Below, piece by piece: positions 57,100 to 64,000 of a DNA stretch of 64,000 bases. Each line of letters opens with the position of its first letter. Positions within the stretch are counted from its first letter, which is position 1. The stretch lies in the NCBI GenBank assembly GCA_002435755.1, contig DIYH01000038.1:1-64000 (forward strand). The letters are read 5' to 3'. The notes beneath the pieces are model-generated. The model was given only the letters and a program-made list of their open reading frames with translations, had not been told where the DNA came from and did not search any database. Source of the stretch: Flammeovirgaceae bacterium UBA6059 (GTDB taxonomy: Bacteria; Bacteroidota; Bacteroidia; Cytophagales; Cyclobacteriaceae). The position numbers and the translations under genes are program-made.

Positions 57100-57999
57100 A
57101 TGAAAAACCGACCCTTTGTAATATTATCTGTGCTTGTTGTATTGGTGTCAAGCATCTGGTTGTTAGAGCCTATTATTTTCCAGGCATTGTTTGTAAGTAC
57201 CGAAATCACCGACAAGCTTAAGGGACATGAAATCGTTAATATAGCTCATAGAGGAGCCTCAGGGCATGCGCCGGAAAACACCCTTCCGGCAATAGACCTT
57301 GCCCTTGAAATGGGAGCGGATATGATCGCAATTGATGTACATGTCACTAAAGATGGTGAGGTAATAGTCCTTCATGATGAACAACTAGGGCGTACGACAA
57401 ATGGGTCGGGTAATGTACATGAGTTTACCCTGGCAGAGCTAAAAGAATTGGATGCAGGTAGTTGGTTCAGTTCAGAATTCGCTGGAGAAAAAATTCCAAC
57501 ACTTGATGAGGCCCTCAAGCATATCGATGGACGCGCTAAATGTTTGATCGAGATGAAATCCAAGGGTAGTGTGTACTATGAAGGTTTTGCCAAGTTGGTA
57601 GTGGATGTTATCGAGGACAACAATGCAGTAGACTGGTGTATTCTTGAGTCATATGATGAGCACTATTTAGACGAAGCACATGAATATGATCCTCGTGTAC
57701 AGATCAAACAAATATTGATCGGAGAGGACAATACCAATGTTTTCAGCTATTTCATTCGCACTAGAAACCTGATGAATACCCGTCAGAAGCATAAATATCT
57801 TAGTGCAGTTAACCCTCCTTTTCATGCACTATCTGAACGCAGAGTTTATGAACTCCACTCTCGCAGACTTCAGGTGTTTACCTTCTTGGTAAATGAGCGT
57901 GAAGACTTGATCAAAGTGCTGAACATGGGAGTGGATGGAGTGATCACCGACTTTCCTGATCGGCTTCATAAGATCAAAGAAGAGATAGAAGCGTTGTAG
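57100..57999 (+). CDS. membrane-anchored GDPD paralogue with Glu-to-Ala change at a metal ligand (copy 2)
   Basis: This 299-residue protein is built like copy 1: an N-terminal helix (VILSVLVVLVSSIWLLEPIIF), AHRGASG (His50-Arg51), HDEQLGRTTNG and CLIEMKS. The metal motif is MIAIDVH: Ala77 stands where copy 1 and the family have Glu, while Asp79 is kept. In GlpQ-type enzymes this Glu binds the divalent ion, so activity may be lost or changed. The rest of the barrel is not decayed. The two copies are adjacent, same strand, 75 bases apart, so it is a tandem duplication. Converges 3 bases from the TPR lipoprotein gene. Confidence 0.92.
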   Translation: MKNRPFVILSVLVVLVSSIWLLEPIIFQALFVSTEITDKLKGHEIVNIAHRGASGHAPENTLPAIDLALEMGADMIAIDVHVTKDGEVIVLHDEQLGRTTNGSGNVHEFTLAELKELDAGSWFSSEFAGEKIPTLDEALKHIDGRAKCLIEMKSKGSVYYEGFAKLVVDVIEDNNAVDWCILESYDEHYLDEAHEYDPRVQIKQILIGEDNTNVFSYFIRTRNLMNTRQKHKYLSAVNPPFHALSERRVYELHSRRLQVFTFLVNEREDLIKVLNMGVDGVITDFPDRLHKIKEEIEAL

Positions 58000-58002
58000 C
58001 TT

Positions 58003-59022
58003 CTACAGTGATACGAGCAATAGGTTATTCATCTCGACCTCCGAGGCGATATAGCCGAAAGCAGGCCAGTAGCTTGTTTCAAGCACACGCTGAAAGATCT
58101 CTCTGGCCCTATTGATATCACCTTGGATCATATACCAATATCCGACACCATAGCCTTGAGTAGCCATTTGTAATTCTGATGCCTCATTGGTCACTTTCAC
58201 ATCTAGTAGTTCTTCAGGAGCGATTTCTCCTTTATACATCAGTAGCCTTTTATGATAGGCACCATTTTCGATGATCTTCATATCACTGGTTATAGGTCCG
58301 AGCAGTGCTGTTGCCGCATCTACATTTCCTATTTTCCGATAGGTCATGAAAAGCCAGTCAGATGTGGCCACTAGTAGATCATCGTTCACGCTAAAGTCCA
58401 TACATTTCTTGTAAGAAGAGACTGCCTTATCATAGTTGCCCTTTAGATAATAGGCAAGACCAAGATGATACCAAACATTGAATTGGGTAGTCGTCAGTGG
58501 CTTATTGAGACGATTAGGGACACCATCTTGTTCAATCTGTAAGTCAGCACCCCGGATGAGAAAAGCTGCTTTTTCCAGGTCAGAAACGGCTTCATCAAAT
58601 TGTCTGGTTGTAATATATCTGTGCCCTCTGTGGCGCAATAGTTCGTAAGAGTCAGGGTGCTTACTGAGGCCTTCTGAGTATATATTAATGGCGTCCTTGT
58701 ATTGCGACATATAGGCCAACCTCCGGCCATACCAAATGATGTAGTCGAGGCTGTCCGGGTTGCTGTCATAGTTTTGTCTGGCTTCTTCTAATTCTCGCTG
58801 CTTCTTTCGAAGGGTCCTACCAGTGAAAGTTTGTCGGAGCAAGGGTGCTCCCAGTATCGACATAGCCTCGTATTCTTCATTAGGTTCAGAAGGATTGGGT
58901 ACTACTGGACGGGTGATCCTGGACTCAGGACTACCACCTGTGCTTGACTCAGTCTGCACACAACTTGACATGCACAGACCAAAGCCGAAAAATACACCTA
59001 TTATTACGTAGTACTTGATCAT
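58003..59022 (-). CDS. TPR-repeat lipoprotein
   Basis: This 339-residue protein has a lipoprotein signal (GVFFGFGLCMSSC); ATG 59022 is chosen over 59049 because it gives a normal length signal peptide. After a low-complexity linker come TPRs: YKDAINIYSEGLSKHPDSYELLRHRGHRYI, FDEAVSDLEKAAFLI, YHLGLAYYLKGNYDKAVSSYKKCMDF, and a C-terminal EIFQRVLETSYWPAFGYIASE. Likely an outer-membrane or periplasmic adaptor; no partner visible. Confidence 0.85.
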   Translation of the reverse strand: MIKYYVIIGVFFGFGLCMSSCVQTESSTGGSPESRITRPVVPNPSEPNEEYEAMSILGAPLLRQTFTGRTLRKKQRELEEARQNYDSNPDSLDYIIWYGRRLAYMSQYKDAINIYSEGLSKHPDSYELLRHRGHRYITTRQFDEAVSDLEKAAFLIRGADLQIEQDGVPNRLNKPLTTTQFNVWYHLGLAYYLKGNYDKAVSSYKKCMDFSVNDDLLVATSDWLFMTYRKIGNVDAATALLGPITSDMKIIENGAYHKRLLMYKGEIAPEELLDVKVTNEASELQMATQGYGVGYWYMIQGDINRAREIFQRVLETSYWPAFGYIASEVEMNNLLLVSL

Positions 59023-59088
59023 TATCGAGGTATTACAACTATATGTCAACTGGCGACATTAAATCCCTCAACTGGCTGGAGTATAAAT

Positions 59089-60681
59089 TTACTTCATTCC
59101 CGGTTGTTTGATCTCAAATCCCGTCTTTTCTTTTTCTTCTTTCACAATATTCTTCACGTCTTTCAGGAGCTGTTTGGCATCATATACTATTCCATCTTTA
59201 ATAGTGTACTTTACTCCACCTACCCTGACCACCTCATTGTCATCAGTCAGCTTGATCGCTCCCGTACCATATAGAACTTTCAAATTCTGCAAAGGGTTTT
59301 CTTCTACCACTATAAGGTCAGCCATCTTACCTACCTCTATGGTGCCAATAATGTCTTGAGCACCTAATGCTTCAGCCCCTTTTAAAGTTGCTGCACGGAT
59401 CACTTCCAGTGGATGGAATCCAGCCTCTCTCAACAACTCTAACTCGCGGATATAAGCAAAACCGTACAATTGGAAAATAAAGCCTGAGTCTGATCCAGCC
59501 GTTACCCGGCCGCCTCTGTTCTTATATTCATTGACGAAAGTCATCCATAGTTTGTAGTTCTCCTTCCAGTTCACTTCTTCCTCGGTACCCCAAAAATGCC
59601 AGTATGATCCATGCGAGATCTTGCTGGGCTGGTAGAACCTCCAAAGTGATGGTAAGGTGTAGTCTTCATGCCATTCTGCTCTTCGGGCTCGCATCAGATC
59701 ACGGCTGGCCTCATAGATGTTGAAAGTAGGATCAAGCGTGAAGTCTAGTTCGAGCAGTTCGTTCATTACTTCATTCCACTTGTCAGAATAAGGTGCTGCG
59801 GCTTGTTTCCAGAGTCTTCCTGCTTCGCCAAACCGGTCCTGCTCGTTCATGTAGTTGTAGTCCAGTGGATAATTCTGTACCGTCTGGTCTGTAAACAGGG
59901 CTTCAGGTAAACCGTACCAATGCTCCATCGAGGTGAGCCCAAACCTTGCCGTCTGCAGTACATTGAGCCATGCGACATCCATCTGAGCGTGGTGACAAGC
60001 CGATCTTAATCCGAGCCTCTTGTTTTCTCTTAAGGCGGCTTCCATAATTTTTGGATGCGCCCCAAAAAACTTTATTCCATCAGCACCATTTTCAGCATTT
60101 TGTTGCACCCATTTTACAGCATCCTCAACTGAGCTAATACCTCCTTTAGCGCCTTGTCCAAAGGCAGTGTAGGCATAGATCCTGGGAGCGGTAATTTGAT
60201 TTTTAAGACTTTTCTCTTTATGCTCAAGTACCCAGTCAAGGCCATTCCCCGCTGATGGGTCACGGATGGTGGTGATCCCATGAGCCATCCATAGTTTAAA
60301 GACATATTCTGCTGGCGTGCCTTGTGAAGTACCCCCTATATGGCCATGCATGTCCACAAGACCGGGTAGTACATACATACCCTCCGCATCAATCACCTTA
60401 GCTCCTTCCTTTACCTTAGGCCTCCGCTCATTGCTGATCTCAACACCTGGATACCCAACCACTTGCACATCCACAATTTTATTGTTCTCGACCACAATGT
60501 CCACGGGCCCGATGGGTGGAGCACCAGTGCCGTTGATCAATGTAGCTCCCTGAATAATCATCTGATCGAAGGGGCCTTCACCTTCTGATCGATCAGGAGC
60601 TGGTGTAATGGGTCTTTGTGCTACCCCAAATGATAAGACGATAAGTGAAAAAAACAGCGTGGATAAAAAATGCTTTTTCAT
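59089..60681 (-). CDS. exported amidohydrolase-family protein
   Basis: This 530-residue protein has a signal peptide (LSTLFFSLIVLSFGVAQ). The fold is imidazolonepropionase/dihydroorotase-like: VDMHGHIGG (metal His-x-His), GIKFFGAHP (likely bridging Lys region), SACHHAQ, and the Asp in TAGSDSGF. The C-terminal GAQDIIGTIEVGKMADLIVVEENPLQNL is typical. Cleaves an amide or cyclic amide of unknown identity, exported to the periplasm. ATG 60681 is used; an in-frame ATG at 60747 would put 22 residues before the signal peptide. Confidence 0.9.
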   Translation of the reverse strand: MKKHFLSTLFFSLIVLSFGVAQRPITPAPDRSEGEGPFDQMIIQGATLINGTGAPPIGPVDIVVENNKIVDVQVVGYPGVEISNERRPKVKEGAKVIDAEGMYVLPGLVDMHGHIGGTSQGTPAEYVFKLWMAHGITTIRDPSAGNGLDWVLEHKEKSLKNQITAPRIYAYTAFGQGAKGGISSVEDAVKWVQQNAENGADGIKFFGAHPKIMEAALRENKRLGLRSACHHAQMDVAWLNVLQTARFGLTSMEHWYGLPEALFTDQTVQNYPLDYNYMNEQDRFGEAGRLWKQAAAPYSDKWNEVMNELLELDFTLDPTFNIYEASRDLMRARRAEWHEDYTLPSLWRFYQPSKISHGSYWHFWGTEEEVNWKENYKLWMTFVNEYKNRGGRVTAGSDSGFIFQLYGFAYIRELELLREAGFHPLEVIRAATLKGAEALGAQDIIGTIEVGKMADLIVVEENPLQNLKVLYGTGAIKLTDDNEVVRVGGVKYTIKDGIVYDAKQLLKDVKNIVKEEKEKTGFEIKQPGMK

Positions 60682-60794
60682 AATTGAAAGAGAAAATTGG
60701 AGCTTAACAATAATACCAACACACCAATCCGATTCCAAACCGCTCATCCCATGTTCAAAGCCTCAAATGAACTTTATGACCAAATCAAAAATTA

Positions 60795-60802
60795 TACTTT
60801 TG
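60795..60802 (+). promoter_or_regulatory. -7 promoter box of the thioredoxin-like gene
   Basis: TACTTTTG followed by CGC, perfect TAnnTTTG, 16 bases before ATG 60819. No -33 TTG recognised. Confidence 0.5.
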
Positions 60803-60818
60803 CGCTAAAGATTAAGCT

Positions 60819-61376
60819 ATGGCACTAACTCCGTCTAACATGTTGCCGTTGGGTACGAAAGCACCGGATTTTCGACTTCCGGATGTCGTTACAGGTGACC
60901 ATGTTTCATTAGAGGATATCAATTCTGATAAGGCTACAGTGATCATGTTTATATGCAATCATTGTCCTTATGTAATTCACATTCAGGAGAAGATGGTAAC
61001 TCTGGCACATGAATATATAGAAAGAGGGGTATCTTTTGCCGCTATCAGCTCCAACGATGTTGATAATTACCCGGCAGATGCACCTGATAAAATGAAAGAA
61101 AGAGCTTCCGAACTAGGTTTTAGATTCCCATACCTCTATGATGAAAGTCAAGAAGTTGCGAAAGCATACATGGCGGCATGTACACCTGATTTCTATGTAT
61201 TTGACAGGAACCTTAGCTGCGTGTACCGTGGGAGGATGGATGACTCCACTCCTGGCAATGGTAAACCTGTAAGTGGTAAAGATCTAAGAACAGCTTTGGA
61301 CGCTATGCTATTGGGTGAGTCAGTAAGCGACCAGCAGATGCCAAGTATGGGATGCAATATCAAATGGAAATCATAA
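60819..61376 (+). CDS. thioredoxin-like/peroxiredoxin-fold protein with CNHCPY motif
   Basis: This 185-residue protein has the AhpC/TSA-like form: GTKAPDFRLPDVVTGDHVSLEDINSDKATVIMFICNHCPYVIHIQEKM, then DFYVFDRNLSCVYRGRMDDSTPGNGKPVSGKDLRTALDAML and QMPSMGCNIKW. The motif C-N-H-C replaces the usual C-x-x-C, and the last Cys (GCNIKW) is conserved in this subgroup. Thiol peroxidase or reductase role is inferred. Cytoplasmic by absence of a signal peptide. 10 bases before panB; likely co-transcribed. Confidence 0.9.
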   Translation: MALTPSNMLPLGTKAPDFRLPDVVTGDHVSLEDINSDKATVIMFICNHCPYVIHIQEKMVTLAHEYIERGVSFAAISSNDVDNYPADAPDKMKERASELGFRFPYLYDESQEVAKAYMAACTPDFYVFDRNLSCVYRGRMDDSTPGNGKPVSGKDLRTALDAMLLGESVSDQQMPSMGCNIKWKS

Positions 61377-61386
61377 TCAGGAAGCA

Positions 61387-62202
61387 ATGTCGGTTCATAG
61401 CAATGTAAAAAAAATCACCACCCATCAACTTCGTGAAATGAAAGCACGAGGCGAGAAGATCTCGATGCTGACGGCCTACGATTACTCCATGGCACGCATT
61501 CTTGATGGGGCAGGTATCGATGTGCTACTTGTTGGCGATTCTGCCTCCAATGTAATGGCTGGTAATGAGACGACATTACCGATTACGCTTGACCAGATGA
61601 TCTATCATGCCAGTTCCGTGGTAAAGGCCGTAAGGCGTGCACTGGTAGTGGTAGATGTTCCATTCGGAAGCTATCAAGGCAACTCCACTGAGGCACTGCG
61701 ATCTTCTGTAAGAATCATGAAAGAGTCGGGTGGACATGCCGTGAAGATGGAGGGTGGAAGTGAAATCAAAGAGAGCGTCCTTCGTGTGCTAAGCGCTGGT
61801 GTGCCAGTTATGGGGCACCTGGGTCTTACACCTCAGTCAATTTATAAGTTTGGCACGTACACTGTGCGAGCAAGGGAAGATGCGGAGGCCCAAAAACTCA
61901 TTGAAGATGCCCTTTTACTGGAGGAATGTGGCTGTTTCGCTATTGTACTTGAAAAAATACCTGCGACACTAGCACACAAGGTTTCGCAACAGCTATCGAT
62001 CCCTGTGATTGGTATTGGAGCAGGCCCGAATGTGGACGGGCAGGTATTGGTCATGCACGATATGTTGGGCATTACCCAGGACTTCAAGCCAAGATTTTTG
62101 AGGCAATATGCTGATCTCAATACTGTGATCACTGAAGGGGTTGGTAGATACATTGCGGATGTCAAATCAGGTGGTTTCCCGACAGAAGAAGAAAGCTACT
62201 GA
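61387..62202 (+). CDS. panB: 3-methyl-2-oxobutanoate hydroxymethyltransferase
   Basis: This 271-residue enzyme makes ketopantoate from alpha-ketoisovalerate and methylene-tetrahydrofolate in pantothenate synthesis. It has MLTAYDYSMARILDGAGIDVLLVGDSASNVMAGNETTLPITLDQMIYH, VVVDVPFGSYQGNS, AVKMEGG, GVPVMGHLGLTPQS and IGIGAGPNVDGQVLVMHDMLG. All are the conserved PanB segments, including the Mg-binding Asp and Glu. Length is normal. Gene partner panC is not in the window. Confidence 0.97.
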   Translation: MSVHSNVKKITTHQLREMKARGEKISMLTAYDYSMARILDGAGIDVLLVGDSASNVMAGNETTLPITLDQMIYHASSVVKAVRRALVVVDVPFGSYQGNSTEALRSSVRIMKESGGHAVKMEGGSEIKESVLRVLSAGVPVMGHLGLTPQSIYKFGTYTVRAREDAEAQKLIEDALLLEECGCFAIVLEKIPATLAHKVSQQLSIPVIGIGAGPNVDGQVLVMHDMLGITQDFKPRFLRQYADLNTVITEGVGRYIADVKSGGFPTEEESY

Positions 62203-62365
62203 TCAAGCCATTTCCACTGAATCAACTTATGTGGCAACACTGAACTGGATTTCATAAATTCGCCAACGCTAGCCGGTCTATCGGACTGACCATAGATTCG
62301 AAGCATTAAACGAGACAATCAATAGACATCAACAGATGTCACAGCTCATATAAATTAAGAATATA

Positions 62366-64000
62366 ATGACCGCACATTCAAAGATCATCTATACAAAGAC
62401 CGACGAGGCGCCTGCCTTGGCTACATATTCATTGCTACCGATTATTGAGGCTTTTGCTAAACCTTCAGGAGTGGAGTTTGAGCTTAAGGATATTTCCCTG
62501 GCGGGAAGGATTATTGCAAGCTTCCCTGAAAGACTTGAAGCTTCGCAGCAAATACCCGATGATCTTGCTTTGCTCGGGGAGCTGGCTAAAACACCAGAGG
62601 CTAACATTATCAAGCTGCCCAACATTAGTGCCTCGGTACCTCAATTAGAAGCGGCTATCAAAGAGCTACAGGACCAGGGTTATGATCTTCCGAATTACCC
62701 TGTAGAGCCCAAAGATGATACTGAAAAGGAAATCAAAGCACGGTATGATAAGGTAAAGGGTAGTGCGGTAAACCCGGTGCTACGTGAGGGCAACTCTGAT
62801 CGAAGGGCACCATTGTCTGTTAAGGCCTTCGCCCGTAAAAACCCACACTCAATGGGTGCCTGGAGCAGCGATTCCAAGTCTCATGTAGCGAGTATGCCCG
62901 AAGGCGATTTTTACGGTAGTGAGAAGTCTGTAACGATAAGCGGAGATACTACCGTCAACATTGAGCATGTTGCAAATGGTGAGGCCACAGTTCTTAAGTC
63001 AGGACTGCAGTTAATGGATGGAGAGATTGTCGATGCGTCCGTGATGAATAGAGATAAACTCCGTAGATTCTTAGCTACACAAATAGATGACGCCAAAGCG
63101 CAAGGGGTATTGTTTTCTCTTCATATGAAGGCCACTATGATGAAGGTATCAGACCCTATCATTTTTGGCCATGCCGTATCTGTTTACTATGCGGATGTAT
63201 TTGAAAAGCATGCTGAAACCTTTGTATCATTGGGAGTCAATCCTAACAATGGTATCGGTGATGTGTACGCGAAAATTTCTTCTTTGCCAGATAAGCAACG
63301 GATGGAGATCGAGAATGATCTGAATGCTGTGTATAAAGGTCGTCCGGAGATGGCCATGGTTAATTCTGATAAAGGCACTACCAACCTACATGTACCAAGT
63401 GATGTGATCATTGATGCTTCCATGCCTGCGGCAATCCGTTCCTCTGGACAAATGTGGGGGCCTGATGGTCAGTTGCATGACACCAAATACGTCATTCCTG
63501 ATAGGAGCTACGCTGGTGTATACCAGGAAGTGATCGACTTTTGTAAGGCCAATGGTGCCTTTGACCCAACCACAATGGGCACTGTGCCTAATGTAGGACT
63601 GATGGCTCAGAAGGCAGAGGAATATGGTTCGCATGATAAGACTTTTGAAGCTGATGAGGCAGGTGAGATCAGGGTCGTTGATACTAATGGTAATGTGCTC
63701 ATTTCACAGCAGGTCGAAGAAGGTGATATCTTCAGAATGTGCCAGGTGAAGGATGCACCAATTCAGGATTGGGTGAAACTTGCTATCACCAGAGCGAAGG
63801 CTACTGGTGCTCCGGCCGTCTTCTGGCTGGATGCCGGTCGCGCACATGATGCTGAGTTGATCAAGAAGGTCAACCAATACCTGCCTGATCATGATACAGG
63901 TGATCTTGAGATACACATAAAGTCTCCGGTAGAAGCGACCAAATTCTCGCTAGAGAGGATCAAAGTTGGTAAGGATACCATCTCTGTAACAGGAAATGTG
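62366..64000 (+). CDS. icd: monomeric NADP-dependent isocitrate dehydrogenase, 5' part (cut by window end)
   Basis: The reading frame runs from ATG 62366 to the window end without a stop; 545 codons are seen of about 740 expected. The sequence is the monomeric (IDH-II) type: IIYTKTDEAPALATYSLLPIIEAFA, NIIKLPNISASVPQLEAAIKELQDQGY, VLREGNSDRRAPLSVKAFARKNPHSMGAW, HVASMPEGDFYGSEKS, KATMMKVSDPIIFGHAV, NSDKGTTNLHVPSDVIIDASMPAAIR and WLDAGRAHD. It oxidises isocitrate to 2-oxoglutarate in the TCA cycle. Partial only because of the edge. Confidence 0.95.
   Translation, partial: MTAHSKIIYTKTDEAPALATYSLLPIIEAFAKPSGVEFELKDISLAGRIIASFPERLEASQQIPDDLALLGELAKTPEANIIKLPNISASVPQLEAAIKELQDQGYDLPNYPVEPKDDTEKEIKARYDKVKGSAVNPVLREGNSDRRAPLSVKAFARKNPHSMGAWSSDSKSHVASMPEGDFYGSEKSVTISGDTTVNIEHVANGEATVLKSGLQLMDGEIVDASVMNRDKLRRFLATQIDDAKAQGVLFSLHMKATMMKVSDPIIFGHAVSVYYADVFEKHAETFVSLGVNPNNGIGDVYAKISSLPDKQRMEIENDLNAVYKGRPEMAMVNSDKGTTNLHVPSDVIIDASMPAAIRSSGQMWGPDGQLHDTKYVIPDRSYAGVYQEVIDFCKANGAFDPTTMGTVPNVGLMAQKAEEYGSHDKTFEADEAGEIRVVDTNGNVLISQQVEEGDIFRMCQVKDAPIQDWVKLAITRAKATGAPAVFWLDAGRAHDAELIKKVNQYLPDHDTGDLEIHIKSPVEATKFSLERIKVGKDTISVTGNV

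Noticed and set aside
1..64000. CRISPR arrays, insertion sequences, prophage or defence genes
   Set aside because: No regularly spaced repeats, transposase, integrase, nuclease or phage structural genes were recognised on either strand.

Overview
The window comes from a chromosome of the phylum Bacteroidota, most likely a marine or soil member of the order Cytophagales. The signs are a SusC/SusD outer-membrane pair, lipoproteins with a C at the end of the signal peptide, almost no Shine-Dalgarno sites, several likely GTG/TTG starts, and a recurring promoter element TAnnTTTG, the -7 box of Bacteroidota sigma-ABfr. The genus cannot be fixed from the sequence alone. Most genes are ordinary core or housekeeping functions on both strands.

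Layout. 1-4000: partial tRNA, an ALDH7-type aldehyde dehydrogenase, an HtrA/Deg protease and an Hsp20 chaperone, all on the minus strand. 4127-14204: a tRNA-Asn followed by a tightly packed plus-strand accessory operon. It encodes a PqqD-like protein, a nucleotidyltransferase (NTP_transf_5 type), an ABC exporter, an HprK-like kinase fused to two GT2 glycosyltransferase domains, two more GT2 enzymes, two fucosyltransferase-like proteins and a sulfotransferase. This set looks like the tailoring and export half of a lasso-peptide cluster without cyclase or protease, recombined with glycan-building enzymes. It is the best candidate here for an undescribed system. 14212-19630: EamA transporter, proline catabolism (P5C dehydrogenase), YjjG nucleotidase, ArsR regulator and small envelope proteins. 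19842-25813: SusC/SusD/lipoprotein uptake operon. 25922-29545: NarL-type regulator, DUF6503 protein, SRPBCC protein, a DGPF protein with its ECF42-type sigma factor, and tRNA-Arg.

29638-41240: metallo-hydrolase, a very large fusion of a membrane AraC regulator with an FtsX-type ABC permease, then exopolysaccharide functions (Wzi, a GT4, Wza-like lipoprotein, Wzc-like tyrosine kinase with a Gly-Tyr repeat tail), interrupted by hflX. 41461-47427: TPR protein, phosphosulfolactate synthase-like protein, DUF368 polyprenyl-phosphate transporter, AroE and UvrB. 47528-55974: a 55-residue Cys-motif protein that is easy to miss, AI-2E transporter, superoxide dismutase, TadA, AspRS, an Omp85-type barrel and a LytS/LytTR two-component pair. 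56089-64000: two tandem membrane-anchored glycerophosphodiesterases (the second lacks a metal-ligand Glu), TPR lipoprotein, amidohydrolase, thioredoxin-like protein, PanB and the first 545 codons of a monomeric NADP-isocitrate dehydrogenase cut by the window end.

All functional names rest on reading motifs and overall protein resemblance by eye; no database search was run.
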